Shown here: positions 44,253 through 51,167 of the stretch, piece after piece
Layout: each line of letters opens with the position of its first letter
Numbering within the stretch: position 1 is the first letter of the stretch
Assembly: GCA_025993015.1 (NCBI GenBank)
Contig: DAJPFV010000001.1
Span: 682,001-746,000 of the forward strand
Direction: 5' to 3'
Source: Coriobacteriaceae bacterium
Lineage (GTDB): Bacteria; Actinomycetota; Coriobacteriia; Coriobacteriales; Coriobacteriaceae
Length of the DNA stretch: 64,000 bases
Notes under the pieces: model-generated
What the model saw: only the letters and a program-made list of their open reading frames with translations
What the model was told of the DNA's origin: nothing
Database searches by the model: none
Made by a program: the position numbers and the translations under genes

Positions 44253-44948
44253 TTATTCGATGATGTAGCCGACGCCCCAGACGTTTTTGATAAAGCGTGG
44301 CTTTTGTGCGTCGTCGCCGATCTTTTCACGCAAGTGGCGAATATGCACCATCACCGTATTGTTGGAGCCGGGCATAAAGTCCTCGTTCCACACCGCGCGG
44401 AACAGGTCCTCCACGGCCACCACGCTGCCGCGATGCTCGACCAGATACAGCAAGATTGAATACTCGGTGGGCGTGAGGCGAACCGGTGAACCGTCCACTG
44501 TCACGGAACGAGCATCGCGGTTGATCTCCAAGCCGTCGAGCTGGAGGGTCGGCGACTCGGCCGCCTGTGCGCGGCTACCGTAGCTGGTGTAGCGGCGAAG
44601 CTGAGCGTGCACGCGCGCGATGAGCTCCAGAGGACGAAACGGCTTAACCACGTAATCGTCCGCGCCAAGCGAAAGGCCCTCGATCTTGTCTTGCTGGGCA
44701 TCGCGCGCCGTCAGCATGATCACGGGATAGGTATGGCTGGAACGGATCGTACGCAGCAGCTCAAAGCCATCGATATCGGGCAGCATGACATCCAGCAGCG
44801 CCAGATCGAACTCCTGCTCCAAGATTGCCTTGGCAGCATCGGCCCCGCTATAGGCAATCTGGACATCAAAGCCCTCTTTTGTAAGGTAGATACCAACCAA
44901 GTCGGCGATGGCCTTTTCGTCATCAACTACCAAAATGCGCTCGTTCAT
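44253..44948 (-). CDS. VanR-like response regulator
   Basis: A 231-residue OmpR-family regulator: receiver domain with DDEK at residues 9-12, phospho-acceptor Asp in ALLDVMLPD and Lys in VKPF, then a winged helix (LTPTEYSILLYLVEHRG ... VMVHIRHLREKIG) ending FIKNVWGVGYIIE. It is operonic with the VanS-like kinase and divergent from a DD-carboxypeptidase gene (198 bp gap), which is a probable target. Confidence 0.92.
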   Translation of the reverse strand: MNERILVVDDEKAIADLVGIYLTKEGFDVQIAYSGADAAKAILEQEFDLALLDVMLPDIDGFELLRTIRSSHTYPVIMLTARDAQQDKIEGLSLGADDYVVKPFRPLELIARVHAQLRRYTSYGSRAQAAESPTLQLDGLEINRDARSVTVDGSPVRLTPTEYSILLYLVEHRGSVVAVEDLFRAVWNEDFMPGSNNTVMVHIRHLREKIGDDAQKPRFIKNVWGVGYIIE

Positions 44949-45145
44949 GCGTGCTCCTCTCGCGCTCCATTATGCCCGAGGGGGCGCCCGTCACACACAA
45001 CAAGCGTGGGTGATTAAGTCGGCCTTAAGCACCCTTGTGCCCGTTCGGGCGCGGATGTGGGCCACGCACGCACGCGATGATCGCCGACGCCGGCAAACGA
45101 TATACTCTTGTTCCAGAAGAGACCATCCCGTCGAAAGCGAAATCC

Positions 45146-46486
45146 GTGAAGTCCCTCACCTCTTTTGCAAAGCGCTCAGCCCAGCTTGCCGCCGGCTTTG
45201 TCTGCGCTATCGCCCTTGCCGCTGGCGTGCCCACCGTCGCCGGCGCCCAAGTGCTTACGACCGACAATGTTTGCGGCAAAACCGCCGATGCGCGCGGCAT
45301 CACGGCCGAAAACCTGCCCGATATCGATGCGACCAATGCCCTCGTCATGGGCAAAGACGGCACCGTCTACTATGGGCGCGGCGCCGATGAGCAGGTCAAA
45401 ATTGCCTCGATCACCAAGGTCATGACCGCAATCCTAACCGTCGAGAATTGCAAGATGGACGAGAAGGTCACGGTGAGCAACGCTGCAGCCACCGTGGGCA
45501 ATTCGACCGCCGGCTTGCTCGAAGGCGACAAGCTTACCGTGGAGCAGGCGCTGCGCGGCCTGATGATTCCCTCGGGCAACGTCGCCGCCATCGTGCTCGC
45601 CGAATATGTGGGCAAGAAGATCGACCCTAAGACCAAAGACGCCGAGGCCACCTTTGTGAAGGCCATGAACGAGCGCGCTAAGAAGCTCGGCTGTACCGGT
45701 ACGCTTTTTGAAAACCCGCATGGTCTGGACTTTGATGAGTGGGCTGGCGATATGCACTCAACCGCACATGACGTGGCGCTGATGATGCAGGAGGCCATGA
45801 AAAACGACACGATCCGCGAGGTCGTAGCGAGCGAGGATTCCTGGATCGAGGTCACGGGCGCCGACGGCACCGACCATTCGCATTCCATGGACACGCATAG
45901 CTATTTGCTGGGCCAAGATGGCAACATCGGCGGCAAGACCGGCACCACCGACGACGCGGGCTATTGCTTTACGAGCGCCTACAACCGCGACGGCGACGAG
46001 ATCTACACCGTCGTTTTGAACTCCACCACCACCGACCAGCGCTTTACCGATACCGCAACCCTTGCCAATTGGTACTACGGCCACAAGATCACGGTCGCGA
46101 TCGCCAACACGCAGGAAAAGACCGCCAACGGCAACCCGCTTATGGCACGCATTAGCCAGACAGATTGGACGGACAAGACGATCGACGCCACGCTCGCCGA
46201 CCCCACGGCGCAAGCGACCGTGTTTTCCCTTGCCGGCGAGGTAACCGAAAAGGTTAGCTACGACGATCTTTCGGGCACGGTGCATGTGGGCGACAAGGTG
46301 GGCAGCGTTACGCTCAAGCAGGACGGCACCAAGATTGCCGTCGTGGATTTGGTTGCCGACGAGGAAGGCTCGGGGCCGAATCCCATTGAGTGGCTCCTTG
46401 TGAAGCTCGACCGCCTGGGCCGCCGCATCGACAACCGCCCACTTGCGGCAGAGAGCGAGACCGTAGCCAAGGCACCCGAGGTGTAG
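45146..46486 (+). CDS. D-alanyl-D-alanine carboxypeptidase (peptidase S11)
   Basis: A 446-residue penicillin-binding protein of the PBP5/DacF class that trims the terminal D-Ala from peptidoglycan stems outside the cell. A signal peptide (about residues 1-34, ending TVAGA) precedes the catalytic domain with SITK (Ser about residue 88), SGN and KTG boxes. A C-terminal beta domain (LAGEVTEKVSYDDL...) follows. The GTG at 45146 is taken as the start since the signal peptide begins there; the ribosome site is weak. It is divergent from the VanRS-like genes. Confidence 0.9.
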   Translation: MKSLTSFAKRSAQLAAGFVCAIALAAGVPTVAGAQVLTTDNVCGKTADARGITAENLPDIDATNALVMGKDGTVYYGRGADEQVKIASITKVMTAILTVENCKMDEKVTVSNAAATVGNSTAGLLEGDKLTVEQALRGLMIPSGNVAAIVLAEYVGKKIDPKTKDAEATFVKAMNERAKKLGCTGTLFENPHGLDFDEWAGDMHSTAHDVALMMQEAMKNDTIREVVASEDSWIEVTGADGTDHSHSMDTHSYLLGQDGNIGGKTGTTDDAGYCFTSAYNRDGDEIYTVVLNSTTTDQRFTDTATLANWYYGHKITVAIANTQEKTANGNPLMARISQTDWTDKTIDATLADPTAQATVFSLAGEVTEKVSYDDLSGTVHVGDKVGSVTLKQDGTKIAVVDLVADEEGSGPNPIEWLLVKLDRLGRRIDNRPLAAESETVAKAPEV

Positions 46487-46515
46487 GGCTGGGGGAACAT
46501 TACATTTGAGATTGG

Positions 46516-46543
46516 AGAGGCGTCCAACGGGCGCCTCTTTTTG
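46516..46543 (+). terminator. Terminator of the DD-carboxypeptidase gene
   Basis: The stem AGAGGCG/CGCCTCT (46516-46522/46532-46538) is followed by TTTTTG on the plus strand, 30 bp after the stop codon. Confidence 0.85.
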
Positions 46544-46646
46544 AATACCTCTTAAACGGGATGCGTCAGAATCACCAAAGCGACATTGCTAGCCGTTTAC
46601 CTTCGCTGTGTCTTTTCGGACCTTGAAAACGGGTCCACCGGGCATG

Positions 46647-47798
46647 CTAGTAGATCCTTTCGACCTCCTTGGTCAAGGCCCTGAAAAGATCCCCAGCTGA
46701 GGGGTCTGCCCCAGGACACAGCGATTGCCAGGCACCCGTTTCTCCGATGGTGCCCGCACTCGTCATAACAAGATCGTCGCTCCGCCTGCGAATGGAAACA
46801 CTAACGGAGCGGCCATTATGGAACCCATGGATATCGACTTTATTTATGCGCCCATCAGCTAGATAACTAATCATGACATTGATGCTGTCACCATACTCCG
46901 GCAATTCGAAGCCGTGGGAATCCATCAATAGCTTCACGTCCTGATGGTAAATGCGGGCCTCGACGACATTCTTGGGCATTTTCCCCGTCTTTGTTGGAGA
47001 GCAAAAGCTGATGCTTGGCTCCTCTTCGCTCATGCCTCGGTCAAACCTAAGCATGCACGGGCATACCGACTCAATGGTTCGCAAGGCGTCCGCCGCGACC
47101 TTTTCCTCGGTAAACATCTCCACGTCGATGCCGTTTTCTTCCATATAGGCACGGTTTTTACGTTGAAGCTCTAGCCGAGCCGCAGCCTCCCCATCTCCAC
47201 GCTGTTCCCAATTTCCGGAGTCGGCGACATTTCGATCGAATGTAGAATCAACGGAACATGGCGCTTGCTGTTGAGTCTGATCACTGTCGCCGAGACGCCT
47301 TAGCTCGGAGCGTCTCATCAGTAGTGTCACAATATCAAACAGCCAACCAAATCCAAAAAGGCCAAAGGTAAAGAGATATAGAAAGAAGCTACCCCACATC
47401 CGTGCATACGCCCTATGAGCGCCCGACCACCCAAGAAGGAAGCATAGCAAAAGCGCCTTGTTTGCCCTGTCAACCGACGTAATCTCTCGAGTGAGAGATT
47501 TCTGTTCAGGCTTCGCCAAAGGTGTAATTTCATGCGATGAAACAGTAATTGAGGACGTCCTTGACGCCGAGCTCCGAGCGCCTGATTTAGCAACGGCGCG
47601 AGCGACATCCCCAACTCCGACGGTCGTTCTGCTGTATACGGCATTGTAAGCAGCCTTCTTCGGATTTTTGATCCACCCCATGCCCTTCTTACCATAGCCG
47701 GGGATTATCGCCCGCTTTACCGCGCGCTTCGCTCTGCCGGTCGTTCTTGCCTTGAGTGATGTCTTTAGATTCGGCTTACGCAGCCCGACCTTTACCAT
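46647..47798 (-). CDS. TM2-domain protein with basic N-terminus
   Basis: A 383-residue protein of unknown function. A basic N-terminal segment (MVKVGLRKPNLK to GKKGMGWIKNPKKAAYN, residues 1-56) leads through a Ser/Thr-rich linker to a TM2 domain of two helices (about residues 112-165, NKALLLCFLLGWSGAHRAYAR then FGLFGFGWLFDIVTLLMRR). About 200 soluble residues follow, including an EARIYHQDVKLLMDSHGFELPEYGD region with a predicted alpha/beta pattern. The start at 47798 lies 13 nt after GAGGGGATGG. It stands between the carboxypeptidase and tRNA-Ser. Confidence 0.7.
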   Translation of the reverse strand: MVKVGLRKPNLKTSLKARTTGRAKRAVKRAIIPGYGKKGMGWIKNPKKAAYNAVYSRTTVGVGDVARAVAKSGARSSASRTSSITVSSHEITPLAKPEQKSLTREITSVDRANKALLLCFLLGWSGAHRAYARMWGSFFLYLFTFGLFGFGWLFDIVTLLMRRSELRRLGDSDQTQQQAPCSVDSTFDRNVADSGNWEQRGDGEAAARLELQRKNRAYMEENGIDVEMFTEEKVAADALRTIESVCPCMLRFDRGMSEEEPSISFCSPTKTGKMPKNVVEARIYHQDVKLLMDSHGFELPEYGDSINVMISYLADGRINKVDIHGFHNGRSVSVSIRRRSDDLVMTSAGTIGETGAWQSLCPGADPSAGDLFRALTKEVERIY

Positions 47799-47934
47799 AT
47801 TTCTACTCCATCCCCTCGGAACCCCACACCGGGGTGCACGAGCACGCCTGGGTCTCCCCGTTTTCAAGCGCCCCGTGTTTGCCTAATGTTCACGCCCTTT
47901 CGGACTCTAATCCCCAGCTGCCATTCTTGATAAA

Positions 47935-47956
47935 AAAAAGGCCCCAAATGGGACCC
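47935..47956 (-). terminator. Terminator of tRNA-Ser
   Basis: The stem GGTCCC/GGGGCC with an ATTT loop is followed on the minus strand by TTTTTTTT, 17 bp after the tRNA. Confidence 0.85.
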
Positions 47957-47972
47957 TTCTTCAAAGTCATAC

Positions 47973-48063
47973 TGGCGGAGAGCTGGGGATTCGAACCCCA
48001 GATGCCCTTTTGGGGCATACTCGCTTAGCAGGCGAGCACCTTCGGCCTCTCGGTCAGCTCTCC
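47973..48063 (-). tRNA. tRNA-Ser(GCT), CCA encoded
   Basis: The acceptor stem GGAGAGC/GCTCTCC, the long variable arm (ATGCCCC/GGGGCAT type), the T-arm GGGGTTCGAATCCCC and anticodon GCT within CTCGC-CTGCTAA-GCGAG give a class II tRNA for AGC/AGU serine codons. CCA is genomically encoded. The promoter is TTGCCC (48101-48106), a 17-bp spacer and TACTAT (48078-48083). Confidence 0.95.
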
Positions 48064-48168
48064 GTAACAGCCGTTCTATAGTAACCAAACAGCCGAAGTT
48101 GGGCAAGGGGAATTTTGAGGCGTTTCCTCTTTTACCTCTCTTTTACCAGTAAACGTCTCAGTCAATCA

Positions 48169-48223
48169 TCTCAACCTGTAACATCTGCAGGCCGTAATCC
48201 CCTCCAGATGTTACAGGTTGAGA
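48169..48223 (-). terminator. 19-bp perfect inverted repeat after the ATPase gene
   Basis: 48169-48187 and 48205-48223 are exact reverse complements around a 17-nt loop, about 50 bp after the stop codon of the ATPase gene. No T-tract follows on the minus strand, so a role as 3' processing or recognition hairpin is as likely as termination. Confidence 0.55.
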
Positions 48224-48272
48224 CAAAGATACAAGGACGGCCCCAGCGACAGCGCGGACAGCCCATTCTTTA

Positions 48273-49355
48273 TTAGTCCTCTCGAACGGTCTCCAGCAGA
48301 TAATCGCGCATGTACGGAATTGCAAACGAAACACAGCCATAGCCCGCGGGCTCAATCAACCCCGCATCGATCAGACGCTTGCGATATGACCCAACTTTGT
48401 TCGCCGACAAACCCATCTTCTTGGCGATATCGCCGTTGGCGATATCGACGCCCTCGCATTGAGCCATCGCCGCGAGATACTGAAACTGCCGTTCCGACAC
48501 CCTGCGCAGCGCTGGGGCAATCACCATAGCATTAAAGCTATCAAGAGCCGCCTGGATACCCTTACGAGCCGCCTCTTCGCTCACGCTCTCCGCCCCACTG
48601 CGCGCAGCAACCTGCCAAGCGTAATATCCGACCAGCTGGACCATAAAGGGATAGCCTGCCGAAGCTTTTGTTAATAGCTCAGCGGCACCTTTGTCGAGCT
48701 CCTTGCCCGCTCGTCTCATCGTATCCTCAAACGATCCGCCAACTTCAAAATCGGAAAGCCGAGTAAGTTCAACATGTTTGGCTCGCTGAAGGAACGTCAA
48801 CGTATCATCCACCACCACGCCATCTACCGATGTCGGCAGCCCGGCGAAAGCGAAAGCGACATTCGCTCCTTGGCGGATCAAGAGCTGCATCTCATTGCCT
48901 AGCTCGCGCATTTCCTCAGTTGAGGCATCCTGGATCTCGTCGAGCGTAATGAGCAGACCACCGCGCTTCGCAGCATCGTACATCGCCTCGCCCAGATGAG
49001 AGGCCGACTTCGACATCTCCATGGAGCCAAGGCTGACCCCTAAAATCGATGGGGAAATCGAGATTGATTCAAGACGAACGTTTCGCTGCAGAGCCTCGAG
49101 GATTCTATTGCAAAAACCAGCATTGGAGGCAACGTCAACGACCTCGAATCCTTTTTTGCGTGCAAGGTCACCCAATGCATTAAGGAGCACCGTTTTACCT
49201 GTGCCTCGGACGCCCGAGATGCGCATGAGTCGATCGGGGGCACCAGGACCATTCTCAAGAGCCTCGGCAAAGTCATCCAAAACAGTGTCCCGTCCGATAA
49301 GCTCAGGCGGATTCATGCCCGCCGTTGGCTTAAAGGGGTTAACAGCTTTCGTCAT
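48273..49355 (-). CDS. AAA+ ATPase with C-terminal winged helix (Orc1-like)
   Basis: A 360-residue P-loop ATPase. Walker A is SGVRGTGKTVLL (about residues 47-58) and Walker B is GGLLITLDEIQDA; a sensor region LPTSVDG follows, and a winged helix near residues 290-350 (IAKKMGLSANKVGSYRKRLIDAGLI). This layout is shared by standalone ATP-binding proteins of the AAA_16/archaeal-ATPase type found near mobile DNA or toxin loci; no function is established. The start at 49355 has GGAGGG upstream. Six TTTA(A/G)CA repeats lie directly upstream, and an IS element follows them. Confidence 0.8.
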   Translation of the reverse strand: MTKAVNPFKPTAGMNPPELIGRDTVLDDFAEALENGPGAPDRLMRISGVRGTGKTVLLNALGDLARKKGFEVVDVASNAGFCNRILEALQRNVRLESISISPSILGVSLGSMEMSKSASHLGEAMYDAAKRGGLLITLDEIQDASTEEMRELGNEMQLLIRQGANVAFAFAGLPTSVDGVVVDDTLTFLQRAKHVELTRLSDFEVGGSFEDTMRRAGKELDKGAAELLTKASAGYPFMVQLVGYYAWQVAARSGAESVSEEAARKGIQAALDSFNAMVIAPALRRVSERQFQYLAAMAQCEGVDIANGDIAKKMGLSANKVGSYRKRLIDAGLIEPAGYGCVSFAIPYMRDYLLETVRED

Positions 49356-49374
49356 TCTGCCCTCCTCTGCTAGT

Positions 49375-49428
49375 TTTAACAACTTTAACAAAGTTTAGCA
49401 ACTTTAGCAGAGTTTAACAGTTTTAGCA
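49375..49428 (-). promoter_or_regulatory. Six direct repeats TTTARCA before the ATPase gene
   Basis: TTTAACA or TTTAGCA starts at 49375, 49384, 49394, 49403, 49413 and 49422, with spacing alternating between 9 and 10 bp, so the true unit is about 19 bp, repeated three times. They lie 20-73 bp before the start codon and end 4 bp before the direct repeat at the IS boundary. Cooperative binding of the gene's own winged-helix product is one possible use. Confidence 0.7.
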
Positions 49429-49432
49429 GGCT

Positions 49433-49449
49433 CGGCGGCTTTATGCCTT
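49433..49449. repeat. Left direct repeat flanking the IS element
   Basis: The 17-bp sequence CGGCGGCTTTATGCCTT is repeated exactly at 51083-51099. It abuts the left inverted end of the element and is a candidate target duplication. Confidence 0.6.
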
Positions 49450-49473
49450 GATTATCGACTTCATCCGAACACC

Positions 49474-49511
49474 TCCCACATTCATCCGCACATGTGCGGA
49501 TGAATGTGGGA
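49474..49511. repeat. 38-bp perfect palindrome in the left IS end
   Basis: The sequence is fully self-complementary about a CACATGTG centre, with no loop. It lies 53 bp before the transposase start and could block incoming transcription or bind the transposase. Confidence 0.8.
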
Positions 49512-49563
49512 ACCCGATACCCTGAGGGCCGGACCGGCCGGCCCCGGAAGATCGGAGGACGGC

Positions 49564-50856
49564 ATGTCCGGAAAGAGGAAGAAGGGTTCCGCGAAAGCGG
49601 CCCCGAGGGCCTACGGAAGGCTCACGAGGCACGAGCGGGACACGGTCCAGAGGATGCTGGAGCGCAGGGCCTCGTGCAGGGAGATCGCGAGGGAGCTGGG
49701 CAGGTCGCCCTCGACGGTGAGCGCCGAGGTGGCGTCGCACAGGTTCGTGACGGCGCCGAAGCCCAGGCGCGGCGAGCGCGTGGGCGCCGGCACCGACCTG
49801 TCGGCGGCCTGCCCGCGCCTGGCGGCGTGGCCGCGCTGCTGCAACGGGTGCGGCCGCTACCGCGCGGTGGGCTGCAAGCGCCGCCCGCACGTCTTCTACG
49901 AGGCCCGGGCCGCGCAGCTGTGCGCCGACTCGGTGCTCGTCTCGTCCAGGCGCGGGATCGACGCCGACGAGCCCGCCGCGGCGGCGAGGCTGGAGGCCAT
50001 CAGGGACTGCCTGCGCCGGGGGCTGTCGCCCGAGCAGATGGCGGCGCGCAACGGCGGGCCGGTGGACCTGTCTCCCTCGACCATCTACCGCTGGGTCTCG
50101 GCGGGCTACGACGGCATGACGAACATGGAGCTCAGGCGCAAGGTCGGCTACAGGCCGAGGAGGCGCGCCGCCGGGCGGGCGGCCACGCGCCACTCCGCCC
50201 GCAGGTCGTATGCCGCGTTCCTCGCCCTCGGGGAGGACGCGTGCGCCGCGGCCTGGGAGATGGACACCGTCGAGGGCGCCCGGGAGGACTCGGCCTGCCT
50301 GCTCACGCTACTGCACCGCCCCAGCAGGCTGCAGCTCGCGCTGCCGCTGGGCGGGAAGACCTCCGGGTGCGTCGCGGCCGCCCTGGAGGGCGTCCGGGCG
50401 GTCCTCGGCGCCGACGGGGCGCGCCGCGTGTTCCGCGCCGTGCTCACCGACAACGGCGCCGAGTTCTCCGACGAGGGCGCGATCGCCGCGCTCCTCGGCG
50501 AGGGGCCCGGCGAGACGAGGCTGTTCTACTGCGACCCGCGCCGCAGCGACCAGAAGGGCGCCTGCGAGCGCAACCACGTCGAGATCAGGAAGCTGCTGCC
50601 CAAGGGCGCCGGGCTCAGGTTCGACCGGCTATCCCCGGCCGACATGGCGCTCGCCATGTCGCACGTGAACTCCGAGCCCCGCGGCGCGCTCGGCTTCTCG
50701 ACGCCCGCGCGCGCCTTCAGGGCGATGCTCGGGGACGATGCGGCGGCGCTGCTTGACGCCTACGGCGTGGAGGATGTGCCTCTGGCCGAGCTCGACCTGA
50801 CGCCGGGACTCATCGAGAGGGCGCGCGCAGAGAGGGGCGATGCCCCGCTGGCCTAG
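49564..50856 (+). CDS. IS30-family transposase
   Basis: A 430-residue DDE transposase. The N-terminal helix-turn-helix (YGRLTRHERDTVQRMLERRASCREIARELGRSPSTVSAEV) matches the IS30 plan. The catalytic triad is visible as D in AAAWEMDTVEG, D in VLTDNGAEF and E in ACERNHVEI. A Cys-rich stretch (PRCCNGCGRYRAVGCKRRP) lies between the two DNA-binding parts. The start at 49564 (MSGKRKKG) has GGAGG 4 nt upstream. The extreme GC bias leaves long open frames in other phases, but only this one carries the motifs. Confidence 0.9.
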   Translation: MSGKRKKGSAKAAPRAYGRLTRHERDTVQRMLERRASCREIARELGRSPSTVSAEVASHRFVTAPKPRRGERVGAGTDLSAACPRLAAWPRCCNGCGRYRAVGCKRRPHVFYEARAAQLCADSVLVSSRRGIDADEPAAAARLEAIRDCLRRGLSPEQMAARNGGPVDLSPSTIYRWVSAGYDGMTNMELRRKVGYRPRRRAAGRAATRHSARRSYAAFLALGEDACAAAWEMDTVEGAREDSACLLTLLHRPSRLQLALPLGGKTSGCVAAALEGVRAVLGADGARRVFRAVLTDNGAEFSDEGAIAALLGEGPGETRLFYCDPRRSDQKGACERNHVEIRKLLPKGAGLRFDRLSPADMALAMSHVNSEPRGALGFSTPARAFRAMLGDDAAALLDAYGVEDVPLAELDLTPGLIERARAERGDAPLA

Positions 50857-51082
50857 CCTGAAGGCAAAACGGAATAGACTGACCGACCGTCCGGCTGAGT
50901 CTGGGAAGAGGTGCCGGGCGGAGGGCGGAGCATGGCCACCGGACCCATCGAAACACATCTCCACCGTTCCTTCAACTGGGAAAACGGCGCCCCCGGGGCC
51001 CGGATGGGGCCTCGGGGGCGTTCGGCTAGCTGCGGGAACGGCCTGTCCGCCTAATGTGTTCGGCTGAGATCGGAAATCAACC

Positions 51083-51099
51083 CGGCGGCTTTATGCCTT
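51083..51099. repeat. Right direct repeat flanking the IS element
   Basis: Exact copy of 49433-49449. Four bases (AACC) separate it from the right inverted end as drawn here, so either the element boundary or the duplication model needs adjustment. Confidence 0.6.
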
Positions 51100-51167
51100 A
51101 CCAATCCTGCCGGGTCCTCCCGCCCGCGCCGATACAAATAGCGCGGTGCGGCCCCTCTATATCGCCC

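Larger units (their letters stand above)
49450..51078 (+). mobile_element. IS30-family insertion sequence
   Basis: About 1.63 kb with imperfect 23-bp terminal inverted repeats: GATTATCGACTTCATCCGAA.. at 49450 against the reverse complement ending at 51078 (18 of 23 match, inner CCGAACAC identical). It holds one transposase gene. Base composition is much more GC-rich than the surroundings, which supports recent arrival. A 38-bp perfect palindrome sits inside the left end. Confidence 0.75.

Noticed and set aside
47935..48063. A tRNA-tail module at tRNA-Ser
   Set aside because: Only one terminator and one tRNA 3' end are present; the insert core is absent there.
49375..49428. CRISPR-like spacing of short repeats
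   Set aside because: Units are only 7 bp with 2-3-bp gaps; no spacers and no cas genes. Treated as operator or iteron-type repeats.
49494..50756. A second long frame across the transposase gene
   Set aside because: Gly/Arg-rich frame-shifted reading of a very GC-rich gene; the DDE residues and helix-turn-helix are only in the other frame.
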